21,739 bases of DNA from Azolla pinnata (lineage: Eukaryota; Streptophyta; Polypodiopsida; Salviniales; Salviniaceae): contig JBBBWG010010490.1 in NCBI GenBank assembly GCA_037176905.1, positions 1-21,739 on the forward strand, given 5' to 3'. The position numbers were made by a program, and so were the translations under genes. Below the pieces are notes generated by a model, which saw only the letters and a program-made list of their open reading frames with translations, searched no databases and was not told the DNA's origin. Each line of letters starts with the position of its first letter. Within the stretch, counting starts at the first letter, position 1. This document shows, piece by piece, positions 1 through 9,099 of this stretch.

Positions 1-1521
1 TCACACCGCCGTCCCCGTCCGCCGCGTCCACACCGCCGTCCCCGGCCCCGGCCCCGGCCCCGGCCCCGGCCCGGCCCCCGATGTACTTGTCCAGGCTCCC
101 CCGCCTCATGTACTCGTACACCAGCACCGCCTCCCCGCGCTCGTAGCACCATCCCTTGAGGCGCAGCAGGTTGCGGTGCCTCACCGCGCTGATCACCGCC
201 ATCTCCGTCGCGAAGTCCGCCTCCTTCGTCCTTCTCTCCCTCTTCCCCTGCTGCTGCTGCTGCTGCTGCTGCTCCTGCTCCTGGTGCCGATGCCGATGCC
301 GATGCCGATGCTGATGCTGATGCTGATGCTGATGCTGATGCTGATGATGACTCTTCAGCCTCTTCATCGCCACCACGGAGCCGTCGTCCAGGATCCCCTT
401 GTACACCGTGCTGTACGCCCCCTCTCCCACCACGTTGTGCTCCGAGAAGCCCCTCGCCGCCGCCCGCAGCTCCTTGAGGCTGTAGCGCGGCGCCGCCGCC
501 GCCGCGCGCTCCATCTCCCGCGTCAACCGCCACGGATCGTCGCCGCCGTTGTAGCCACGCTTGTTGCCGTTCTCGCCGATGCCTTGCGGCGGCCGATCGC
601 CGAGCTTCGGATCCGCCCCCGGCCCCCGCCGCCGCCGCCGCTTGCACAAGGAGAAGAAGCCGCCCATGAAGAAGGAGAAGAAGGCGAGGAAGGCGACGGA
701 GAAGAGGAGCACGGCGACGGGGAGCACGATGGCGAGCACGAGCTCGCGCTCGGCCGACGGGAACTGCGGCGCGATCGAGAAGCTCCAGGAGTAGATCGCC
801 ACCGCCTCGCTGCAGTTGGCCCGCGCCCGATTCGCGGAGCGGAAGCCCGTGTAGAGCTGCGCAGAGCCGGCGGAGGGGAAGAAGGAGGAGGAGGGGATCG
901 AGAGGCGGAGGATCGGGGGCAGCGTCGACGGGCGGCTGGTGATTGCGCCGCTCGAATTGGTCATCCACACGGCGATGGATCGCGAGCCCGAATTGTAGTC
1001 GAGCCAGACGGAGAATCGGAGGTTGCGGCGGAGGGAGAGGGAAGGCGAGGCGCTCGTGTCGACGGCGGCGGCCGAAACGAGGGAGTCGAGATCGATCCCG
1101 ACGTGGCTGGAGCTGGGATCGCCGAAGGCGGCGTCGAGGTGGGTATCGAACTCGAGCGCGAAGAACGGGGGAAGTGACGATGATGCCGAGGAGGAGGAGG
1201 AGGAGGAGGAGGAGGAGCTGTTGCTGCTGGAATTGCTGTTATCAGGGTTCATGGCGAGGCCTAAGCCGCCCTCGGTGCTGCCGGGGGGCGGCTCCTCGGA
1301 CGGCGAGATGAAGAAGGCCAAGCCGTTGCCGCAGCTGCCAATATCATCGTCATCGTCGTCGTCGTCTTCTTCTTCGATGCTGCTGCTAGCATCGCTGCTA
1401 TCATCGCTGCTGCCATCGGTGAAGATGGAGAAGCTGAAGGAGGTGGAGAAGTTGCGAGCGAGGAGGCACGACTGGCCAGCGATGGCGCTGGTGGAGTAGA
1501 AGCTCCGGACATAGCTCAAGC

Positions 1522-1555
<34 letters not shown>

Positions 1556-1798
1556 GAAGGTGCTGAGCCAGATGGTGTTGTTGATCAACGACACATCGCT
1601 TCCCTGAATGATATCGGCCGCTGCCTGGAATCCCGACCCGTGCTCGATGCTGATGCCGTCGGAGCAGAGGCCTGCGGCCCATGCCGGCCGCACTTCCACC
1701 TGCGTCATCCGCAAGCTCTCCATGGCCACGCCGACGAGGACCACGGCGATGCCGATGAGCAGCTCCTTAGACATGACCAGCTCCATCGCCATCGCCAT
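1..1798 (-). CDS. L-type lectin receptor-like kinase, 3' end cut by window edge
   Basis: The minus frame stays open for 599 codons from ATG 1798-1796 to the window edge; the first in-frame upstream stop is a TAA and no other ATG lies between. An N-terminal hydrophobic stretch (about residues 12-26) is a likely signal peptide. The legume-lectin domain follows, with FSTSFSFSIF, GNGLAFFISP, FALEFDT and HVGIDLDS, all typical of plant L-type lectin receptor kinases. A membrane span lies at about 353-382, followed by a KRRRRR stop-transfer segment. The kinase domain begins near residue 440, with the loop GEGAYSTV (458-465), VAMK (Lys479), alpha-C Glu532, HRNLLRLKGWC and VLVYEYM; the rest of the kinase is outside the window. 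The family senses extracellular ligands at the plasma membrane. Oddities are an 11-Asn run (82-92), an acidic run (142-152), Ser runs, a His/Gln insertion (484-517) and a Gly-Ala run after KYI. The usual Asn of HVGIDxNS is Asp here. Confidence 0.9.
250..351 (-). repeat. Coding microsatellite: GATGCY hexanucleotide and CTG triplet runs
   Basis: On the plus strand this is a run of GATGCT units, then GATGCC units, then CTG triplets. Read in the kinase frame it gives alternating His-Gln, then His-Arg, then Gln-Glu and eight Gln (residues 484-517). It lies between the beta-3 lysine and the alpha-C glutamate of the receptor kinase. Confidence 0.9.
1523..1555 (-). repeat. Coding (AAC)11 microsatellite, poly-Asn
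   Basis: Eleven perfect GTT triplets on the plus strand encode Asn82 to Asn92 near the start of the lectin domain of the receptor kinase. Further in-frame triplet runs follow in the same exon: GAC/GAT (acidic run, about 1343-1375) and TCC (Ser run, about 1188-1216). Confidence 0.9.
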
Positions 1799-2784
1799 GT
1801 TTGAAGAAGCAGGGGCAACAAGCTCCGGTATCTTCCTCGTGTCTGAGGAGAGAAACCATATGGATAATACAAGTCCTGTGGATGGAGTCCAATGTCTGAA
1901 AATCTCTTATTCAAAGGAAACGGTCCAAGTCATTCGCAAGAGACTGGGGACGGGGCAGGGGGCTCAGGAAAGAGGGGCCCCATCAAGACCTTGTTCGCAG
2001 AGCCGATTGTTCCAACCGATTGATCAAACATAAATTCATGATATAAATTGTCATCGGCCAATCCTTTGATATCTCTGGCGAGTCGCGGCAGCAATCGACG
2101 AGCAGTCGCCGCACGATTCGGCAATCCACACTCCAGCGCTCGCGGCTGCAGCAGTCGGCAAGCTCCGACGACTGCTCGTCGATTGTTGTCGCGACTGCTC
2201 GACAATCGATTCGACAACAATCGGCGAGCAATCGCGGTAGGAATCGGCGAGCTCCGACTGCCGCCGCGGCACTCGGCAAAGCTCCGGCGATCGGCGCCAG
2301 GGAATCGGCAAAAGCTCTAGCGATCGCAGCGGGAATCGGCAAACTCCAGCAATCGCGGCAGCGATCGGCAAGCTCCAACAATGCTGCAGATTCCCGAACG
2401 ACCGGTCGCATCGATCCAAAACCTGTGCACGACCCGATGAACGTGTGCAGAGAAAAGAATTCCGCCTCCCCCGAATCTTTCTAGAAGATCCCCTATCGTT
2501 TCTCTCTTGCTTGTCCTGTTCCTTTTGTCGTTGTTGCCACGCCTCTTTCTCGCTATCTTCACTCCCGCGTCCATCCATTCAAGTTTTGATGTTTTCTTTT
2601 CGGACTGATTCTTCGGCCATCGCCATATTGCTCACAAGTTTCCAACATGGAACGCATTACATTAAAATGATCGTCTCCCAATCATCCCTGAAATATCCCG
2701 AATATCTTGGGTCGGAGTCGGACATTTAATCTCGATGACTCACGAATTCTTCGTTTTCGTACTTAAGGTTGAATCTAATGGCAT
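1799..2784. other. Region upstream of the receptor kinase, no gene recognised
   Basis: This stretch contains the presumed promoter and 5' leader of the minus-strand receptor kinase, the GC-rich minisatellite described separately, and from about 2450 to 2784 sequence that may be the terminal part of the copia relic. A GATTGGGAGACG stretch (minus strand, near 2680) resembles a copia polypurine tract, and TGTTGGAAAC (minus, from 2647) resembles a copia LTR start, but this is tentative. The short open frames here match no family I recognise and look like products of the repeat. Confidence 0.5.
2060..2395. repeat. Degenerate GC-rich minisatellite, period about 30 bp
   Basis: At least six units begin with AATCGGCAAGCTCC or a close variant and continue with GATCGCGGCAG-like sequence. 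They are clearest from 2219 to 2395, where units are about 23-32 bp long. The part from 2060 to 2218 is more diverged but uses the same words (CGGCAA, GCTCC, CGCGGC). A perfect 12-bp inverted repeat (2180-2191 with 2212-2223, 20-nt loop) sits inside it. Confidence 0.75.
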
Positions 2785-3603
2785 GCTAACATTAACACCT
2801 CGCATACTCTCTGCCTCTGTTGTATTCGACAATACAACACACTTTTCGTAAGCCTAGAAGATCCGAGAGGCAACTCCTCTTGTAAAGGTAAAGACTTTCC
2901 CACAAGGTGAACTTTCTGCGGTCTGCATAGCCAAGACCGCATAAGTTTGCGTTTGTGACGCTGACGACAGATGCATAGATCCTTGGTGGTGCATTCGACC
3001 TCATTGCATGTTTGTTACCTTTCACCTGCTTCCTGACGTTCACTCACACCGCAAGAGCAATGTGTCATGACATGTCAAACTACCAGCAACTGAAGTATAT
3101 GTATGGGGATCTTCTTAGCCATTTTAGCCTTCTCATCACTGGATGTAGAAATGTCTTCTACACACAACTCCCAAAAATGGAGGCAATGGAGCTGTTGAGA
3201 CAAACAGAGCACTCCTTTCAACCAAAGGAAGAGTATTCATTCACACACCAAGAATGAGATTTGTGTCACCCAAACTCTGCTTCAATGAGTCCGATGCAGG
3301 AAAGAAGGAGGACTCGTTGATGTCAACGATGCGCAAAATACTTCTCAAAGTAGTCACCTTGACTACAGGAGAGAAGAACTTCACCAAAATCAACTCTGAA
3401 TCACCTTTTCCAGCCGATCTCGCTTTGTACGCTAGCAAGGAAACAGGAGCGACCTTCACCTTATAAACAAACCCATTTGCATGGAAGTGCTTTTCGCCCC
3501 CCTTGAGGCAACCGTGTCGTGTCCAAAGTGCTGATTTTCTCTCAAACGATTCTATATCTCGAGCAACATGGCTTTTGGCGCCATTTGTTCTCGTCTCGTC
3601 TAT
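2785..3603 (-). mobile_element. Ty1/copia retrotransposon relic (RT and RNase H fragments)
   Basis: Frame 3603-3241 (minus) reads DIESFERKSALW, then NGFVYKVK, AYKARSAGKG and FSPVVKVTTLR. These align in order with the copia reverse transcriptase region (WVYKVK, RYKARLVAKG, FSPVVKMTTIR). About 90 bp downstream, SSDEKAKMAK (near 3149-3115) and, one frame over, YTSVAGSLT match the copia SDEEKxxMxxIPYxSxVGSLMY motif. Near 2910-2810, VFTFTRGVAS, a stop, and KCVVLSNTTEAESM match the RNase H segment GYVFTLxxGAxSW and KCVALSTTEAEYM. Spacing between the first two blocks is hundreds of bp too short, so the element is internally deleted. Frameshifts and stops mean it encodes no functional protein. No LTR pair was confirmed. 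Confidence 0.8.
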
Positions 3604-4415
3604 CTATCTACTGCTACCTCGATGTAAAAAAGACAAGTTCACCGCCCAATTCGTCACAGTGACAGAATCAGCCACATCATCTGCATTAAGAACAAATCTG
3701 CCAGGCTGTCCAGTAACTGCGGACAATCTCCTTAACCCAGCGATCATTGCACCCATTCTAATCCATTCTAATTCGGCCACGTACACTAAATCCACAATAC
3801 CACGATATTCTATACATTGATATACTTGTTCGTAAGACTCGGATGTATGTGCACTTATCCGAACAGCTCTTACCCGATGCAATTTTTTTTTACCTTTTGT
3901 CCAAACCAGATTCAACCTTGTATTAATATAAACATTTGGCCAAAAGGGCATTTTACTCATTTATGGAAAGGAAAACTGATCCAAAAGAGTGCGTAATAAG
4001 CAAGAAATACATTTCCTTCGTTTTTTTTGTTGTACATTTTGAATTGCTCATCGCAATTTCGATCCGTTTCCACGGAATTTGGATCTGTTTCCATGGCACC
4101 GATCGAAGATTCTTCCTTTGCATGAAGAAGGATCCCGGCATCGCTTTGCCCCCACCGAAAGATCCCGCTCTTTGCACGCTTCTTGTGAATCTGTGTCTAC
4201 ACAACGATCTTGATATGCATGCGTTTTGAGCTCTTCCGTCAAGGGTAAGGGGCCATGGTAACTCTCAAGGAATGCTGGCGACCTGAAACACTTCCTGGTG
4301 ACCAGAGGTGTCATGGATCCGAGGCACATTTTGGTTCCTATTCCATCCTTTCCTCCCATTTCTTGCATCAAGCTAACGGGAGATGTAAGATTTTAGGCGT
4401 TGCGGAGAGAAAGAA
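3604..4415. other. Spacer between copia relic and first PPR gene
   Basis: A 118-codon minus frame (3604-3960) has no recognisable motif and may be chance or eroded transposon sequence. Near 4061-4100 a ~20-bp direct duplication carries the shared word GATCYGTTTCCAYGG. The 4200-4415 part should hold the promoter and leader of the downstream PPR gene; I see no decisive promoter element. Confidence 0.4.
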
Positions 4416-7400
4416 ATGGGGTCCCTTCCCCAACAGAAGCTTCACAAAGATGCCTGTGTCTTGTCGTTGCTCAAATCATGCGCTGAGCAAAAGGATTTGG
4501 AGAAAGGGTTCACGATACATGAGAACATTTTGAGAAGCGCTCGGTTCGGAAAAGATGTATTCATTGATACTGCTTTGATTAGCCTATATGCCAAATGCGG
4601 TGCACTTAAAGAAGCAAAAGATGTGTTCAACCGAATCGAAGCCCGGAATTTGGCCTCTTGGAATGCACTGATAGGAGGATACGCTCAATATGGTCATGCC
4701 AATGAAGCATTGCAGTGTTTCCGCCAAATCTTGGTTGAAAACGTCTTCCCTGATTCGATCACTTTTGTTTGCACTCTTAAAGCATGTGGCAGTGCAAGAA
4801 CTCTCTTCGAGAAAGGAAAAGAAATCCATTTGCAGATTCTCAACGAAGGCTTGCTCTCCGAAAACATTCTGCTTGCTAATGCATTGGTTGATATGTACTG
4901 TAAATGTGGTTCACTTGCAGAAGCACATGAAGTGTTTGATGACGTCAGAGATCGGAATGTTGTTACATGGAATTCGATAATTGCAGGGTATGTTCATCAG
5001 GAACGTGGTGTTGAAGCATCGGAGTGCTATACAAGAATGGAATGTGAGAGTTTATCGCCGAATGCTATCACTTCTGTCTGCATCTTTAAATCTTATGGCA
5101 GCTTAAGGTATATCAAGAAGGGCATTGAATTGCATGCCAAGATTGTCAATGAGAAATCTCTTGAGGAAAATGTCTTAGTCTGCACTTCTTTGTTGGATAT
5201 GTATGCCAGATGTGGTGCACTTTTAAGAGCTCAGCAAGTGTTTGATTGCCTCTCGTATCATGGAATAGTCACATGGACTGCATTGATTGGAGGCTATGCT
5301 GAGAATGGATGCGGAGATGAAGCATTTAAATGGTTTGAGCAAATGCAACACGAGGGTCTCTTGCCGAATGTAGTTGCATACATTTGCATCTTGAAAGCAT
5401 GCTGTCGAATAGGAGCACTGGAGAAAGGAAAACGTATCCATGCAAAGGTTTTTATGTTTAATCTGCACGAAGAGCACAACATGCTAGGTACAACTTTGGT
5501 GGACATGTATATTAAATGTGGTGCGCTTGAGAAATCTCAACAAGTGTTTGACGAACTTGAAGAACATAATGCAGTCACTTGGAATGCCCTGATTATGGGA
5601 TATGCACAGCTGAGACATGCTGAAGAAGCACTGCGCTGCCTTGAATGGATGCGGCTTGAAGGCTGCTTACCAGATTCCATCACCTTTGTATGCATATTGA
5701 ATGTTTGTGGTAGCTTAAAAGAAGTACAAAACGGTCGGGAAATACACAGTGAGATTGTCAAAAAAGGGTTCTTGGAATGTAACTCTTTGATTGGCAATGC
5801 ATTGGTCGATATGTATGCGAAATGTGGTTTGCTTTCTGAGGCTGGGGAAGTATTTGATAAACTTAGAATTAAGGATTTGGCTTGCTGGAATGCCATAATA
5901 TCAGGGCAGGCTTATTATGGACATGGAGAGACAGCTCTTGACTACTTTCAAAGAATGCAAGAACAGGGTATCTTCCCCAATGCTGTCACCTTTGTTAGCA
6001 TCTTTGCAGCGTTCGGTGGCCTGGGTGCGAGCACAATGGGAAAAGACCTACATGCAGAGATTGTTCGTGAAGACTTGTTAAAATCAAATATTTTAGTTGG
6101 GAATGCTGTGGTTGATATGTATGTTAAATGTGGCGAACTTGCGAAAGCTCAAGAAGTTTTTGATGAGCTTCCATGTCGGGATGTTGTCTCCTGGAATATA
6201 ATCATCACAGGATGTGCTCAACTTGGGCTCACGGAAGAAGTCCTGAATTACTATGAGCAAATGCAGCATGAAGGCCTTCCTCCAGACATAGTCACAATTG
6301 TTTGCATTTTGGCAGCCTGTGCCAGTTTAGGTGCAGTTCAGAAGGGCAAGGAAATTCATGCTGATATTCTCGAAGAGGGATTTTCGGCGACAAATATGAT
6401 GATCGGTACTACACTGGTGGATATGTATGCCAAATGTGGTGAATTGACGAAAGCAGAAGAAGTGTTTGATGGGCTTTCAGTCCAGGATCCATCAGCATGG
6501 AATGCACTAATCTTGGGGTACACCCAACAAGGGTATGATATGGGCGCATTGGACTGTTATGAACGAATGCGACATAGTGGATCTTGCCCTGATGCAATCA
6601 CGCTATCTACCATTGTAAAAGCTTGCGGAAATGTAGGAATGGTTGATAAGGGTGCGGAAATATACTGTTACGCCATTGGAAATGATGTTCTGGCAGAAGA
6701 TAGGCTACTTCTTACTGCTCTGCTTGATATGTACATAAAATTTGGGGATCTTCTAAAAGCAGAAGAAGTGTTTGATAAGGTTCCCGGCCATGATATTGTC
6801 TCCTGGAATATACTCATTGCTGGATATGTTGAAAATGGAAGTGCTGAGGAGGCAGTCTATTGTTTTGAACTAATGCAACAACATGATGTTCTTCCGGATG
6901 AGTTCACCATCATTAGTATTTTGAAAGCCTGTGGTAGCTTAGGATCAATATACAAGGGTGAAGAAATATATGCCATCATTGTCACAAAGGGACTATTGAA
7001 GACAAGTATCCCAATCGGCAATGCACTGGTGGATATGTATGCTAAATGTGGTAAACTCAAGAAAGCCAATGAGCTGTTCGACAAATTTCCAGTCAAGGAT
7101 GCAGTTTCTTGGAACATTTTGATTTCAGGATATGCGCAGTATGGTCTTCACGATGAAGTCTTAAACGCTTTTAGAAGGATGCAAGAGATGGGTGTCACTC
7201 CCGATGCATCGACCTTCCTTTGCATGTTGAAAACCTGTGGCAACATGGTAACGATCAGTGCAGGTCAAGAAATACACGATGCGATTATGAAGGAAAACCT
7301 CATAGAGAAAGATATTGCGATTGGTAATGCTGTGATTGATATGTACATCAAGTTTTCCCTGATTCCAAGAGCACAGGAAGTTTTTGACGGGCTTCCAATA

Positions 7401-7874
7401 AAGGATATCGTATCCTGGACTGTGCTAATATCAGGATATGCCCAGCTCGGAAAGGATGACAGTGTCGTAAACTTGTTCAACAGAATGCTAGGGGAGGGTA
7501 TAGAGCCAGATCTTGTTACATTCACCGTCGTATTGACTGCATGCAGTCATGCAGGTCTAGTGGATCAGGGTCTAATGTATTTCAATATCATGAGCAAAGT
7601 GTATGGTATTGCGCCGACGTTTGAGCACCAAACTTGCCTTGTTGATCTGTTCTCGCGAGCGGGCCAGTTCGATCAGGCAATAGTGGGGATCAAGGAGATG
7701 GCTACATATGATTATCTTCCTGTGTGGACTACTCTTTTGGGTTCTTGTCAAAGGTGGGGAAATGCAAAGGTGGGGAAATTTGCATTTGACCATGTGGTGC
7801 GATTGGACGAAAGATGCACCGCTGCCTATGTTTCTATGAGTAATATTTATGCTATGCAGGGAGATGGCGAGTGA
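4416..7874 (+). CDS. PLS-class PPR protein, about 30 motifs, truncated E region
   Basis: Uninterrupted 1152-residue frame. ATG 4416 is the first Met after an in-frame TAA, so the start is well supported unless an upstream exon exists. After an initial L motif (about 11-47) and S motif (48-78), ten blocks of about 102 residues follow. Each has P (xxSWNxLIxGYAQ), L (TFxxxLKACG...GKEIHAEI) and S (GNALVDMYAKCGxLxKAxEVFD) motifs, the last block in the variant L2/S2 form (VVLTACSHAGLVDQG). E1 (1101-1134) is present. E2 stops early in MSNIYAMQGDGE, and no E+ or DYW domain follows. PLS PPR proteins bind organellar RNA one base per motif, mostly for C-to-U editing. Without DYW this one would need a partner in trans or do another job. 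No clear transit peptide was seen. Confidence 0.93.
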   Translation: MGSLPQQKLHKDACVLSLLKSCAEQKDLEKGFTIHENILRSARFGKDVFIDTALISLYAKCGALKEAKDVFNRIEARNLASWNALIGGYAQYGHANEALQCFRQILVENVFPDSITFVCTLKACGSARTLFEKGKEIHLQILNEGLLSENILLANALVDMYCKCGSLAEAHEVFDDVRDRNVVTWNSIIAGYVHQERGVEASECYTRMECESLSPNAITSVCIFKSYGSLRYIKKGIELHAKIVNEKSLEENVLVCTSLLDMYARCGALLRAQQVFDCLSYHGIVTWTALIGGYAENGCGDEAFKWFEQMQHEGLLPNVVAYICILKACCRIGALEKGKRIHAKVFMFNLHEEHNMLGTTLVDMYIKCGALEKSQQVFDELEEHNAVTWNALIMGYAQLRHAEEALRCLEWMRLEGCLPDSITFVCILNVCGSLKEVQNGREIHSEIVKKGFLECNSLIGNALVDMYAKCGLLSEAGEVFDKLRIKDLACWNAIISGQAYYGHGETALDYFQRMQEQGIFPNAVTFVSIFAAFGGLGASTMGKDLHAEIVREDLLKSNILVGNAVVDMYVKCGELAKAQEVFDELPCRDVVSWNIIITGCAQLGLTEEVLNYYEQMQHEGLPPDIVTIVCILAACASLGAVQKGKEIHADILEEGFSATNMMIGTTLVDMYAKCGELTKAEEVFDGLSVQDPSAWNALILGYTQQGYDMGALDCYERMRHSGSCPDAITLSTIVKACGNVGMVDKGAEIYCYAIGNDVLAEDRLLLTALLDMYIKFGDLLKAEEVFDKVPGHDIVSWNILIAGYVENGSAEEAVYCFELMQQHDVLPDEFTIISILKACGSLGSIYKGEEIYAIIVTKGLLKTSIPIGNALVDMYAKCGKLKKANELFDKFPVKDAVSWNILISGYAQYGLHDEVLNAFRRMQEMGVTPDASTFLCMLKTCGNMVTISAGQEIHDAIMKENLIEKDIAIGNAVIDMYIKFSLIPRAQEVFDGLPIKDIVSWTVLISGYAQLGKDDSVVNLFNRMLGEGIEPDLVTFTVVLTACSHAGLVDQGLMYFNIMSKVYGIAPTFEHQTCLVDLFSRAGQFDQAIVGIKEMATYDYLPVWTTLLGSCQRWGNAKVGKFAFDHVVRLDERCTAAYVSMSNIYAMQGDGE

Positions 7875-7914
7875 GCCTATGAATAATGACTCCCTTCATG
7901 TTCCACTGCAATGT

Positions 7915-8220
7915 TTAGGTACATTTCGGAATGAAGAGAATGCAGATTGAAACTGCTGTAAACACTGCAATATGTCTGTTATGTATGCATGAATGCGTGT
8001 GTTGTGCCTTCGTTATGGAATTCTTTGATTCCCTGTCTGCTGCTTCTAATCTTGCTAAACTGGCGATGGACTCGAGTGGATCGGTTCCATCTCGGCATGG
8101 CACTGAGGAGGGTGATAGCTGGAGGAGAATCTGGTCGATGGTGGTATTGCAAACGACACTGAATGCAATCCCCATGAATTTGCTGATGCTAATAGTCAAT
8201 CTCAATGAGTGATTCATCAT
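7915..8220 (-). other. Minus-strand open frame of uncertain status
   Basis: A 101-codon minus frame includes GIAFSVVCNTTIDQILLQL and DPLESIASLARLEAADRE, which read like protein rather than random sequence. It lies directly downstream, in minus orientation, of the broken membrane-protein locus and could be its 3' exon or another remnant. No domain is recognised and splice sites were not established. Confidence 0.2.
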
Positions 8221-8351
8221 GGCAGAGACACACTGCCAAAATGGGGTTCATCCATGTGCATGGGGTTGAAGTGGCATAGACCAGCCCCGCAGAACCCTTT
8301 ATATGCACAAAGTCCAGTTCAATTTCTTGAAGACATTGAAGATGGCTGATG

Positions 8352-9060
8352 TCAACGGCGATCATGTACCTCAATTTGCTTTTTATCATTAAGTTGATGA
8401 TTGGCTGCACTGAGGGCTTCCCAGCTTGCACTTTCAATGGAAGCTTCAAGTCGAATAATGGCTCGAGCTCGAGCTCTAACCTTGCTCCATTCACCGATTG
8501 TAAAAACCCCAACTGTAGCAACGCCAGCAACTTGCATCACTGCGATCACAAGTTTAAGGAATATGACAAAGATTTCCAGAAACTCCTTAGAACCAATTAT
8601 GCCCGTTCAAAAAGAGGCCCCATTGAGCAAATATGTGCTGCAACCTCCTATGTAAAGCTCATGTTAAAACCAAATATGAATCCAAAAACAAGCCCATCAT
8701 GTAGAAGGGTCGGAGGACACGCAATTCCGACCCACGCAATCTCCAATGCAACGAGTGGGTACTATCCGATCAGGTACATTATGATGCATGCTCGCAAAAA
8801 CTACGAGCTTTTGGCAAGGGAAGTAACTTGTAAATTTGATTCTCGGGGTGTGTTACTCTACTATGAATTGCATGTAAGAGATCAGCTCAATGCCTGAAAG
8901 AATCAAGAGCATTGAATTGCGTCTGATGTTATGCTGCTGGTTGCATCAGTATCCAGCATAGTTTCTCCACTGTTACGTCGCTTTCTCTCTTTAGCAGTAT
9001 AAATCCCTGAGAATGTTTGCTTTGATACTGCAAAAGTCGTTTGTACAAAATATGTACGAC
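8352..9060 (-). pseudogene. Broken membrane-protein gene, family not recognised
   Basis: Minus 8761-8651 reads a hydrophobic segment (VALEIAWVGIACPP, then LVFGFIFGFNMSFT). It meets a TAG at 8650-8648 and continues in the same frame as EVAAHICSMGPLFERA to a TAA. A one-base shift then joins a good frame (about 8609-8352) with KEFLEIFVIFLKLVIAVMQ, GVFTIGEWSKVRARARA and RLEASIESASWEALSA. Two more in-frame TAG codons lie upstream (8764-8762 and 8803-8801) amid otherwise protein-like sequence. A possible further exon (about 9036-8903) follows a good acceptor-like TTTTGCAG. I infer an eroded multi-span membrane protein; the alternative is a live gene with short introns that I parsed wrongly. The 182-codon plus-strand frame over the same bases is hydrophilic and cysteine-rich, as expected for an antisense shadow. 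Confidence 0.35.
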
Positions 9061-9099
9061 ACACTGTGCCAAGATCTAAGAAGCCCAAAATCAAAATGA

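Noticed and set aside
176-1177. 333-codon plus-strand frame rich in Leu, Met, Arg and Glu
   Set aside because: It is antisense to the lectin receptor kinase; its runs are complements of the His/Gln and other microsatellites, and it has no domain.
1983-2578. Overlapping minus frames with repeated LADCCRDC and RRLLVDCC-like words
   Set aside because: The repetition comes from the GC-rich minisatellite; all frames look repetitive and no family matches.
3604-3960. 118-codon minus frame upstream of the copia relic
   Set aside because: I tried to read it as integrase or the integrase-RT linker and found no convincing motif.
4416-7874. 306-bp periodicity considered as a CRISPR-like or satellite array
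   Set aside because: It is explained fully by the PLS triplet structure of the PPR protein.
8650-8803. In-frame TAG codons as sites of U-to-C RNA editing
   Set aside because: Such editing is known in organellar transcripts of ferns and hornworts, but this locus sits among nuclear genes and shows a frameshift as well, so decay is the simpler reading.
8349-8897. 182-codon plus-strand frame
   Set aside because: It is hydrophilic and cysteine-rich with no motif, and lies opposite hydrophobic protein-like minus-strand sequence; most likely an antisense shadow.
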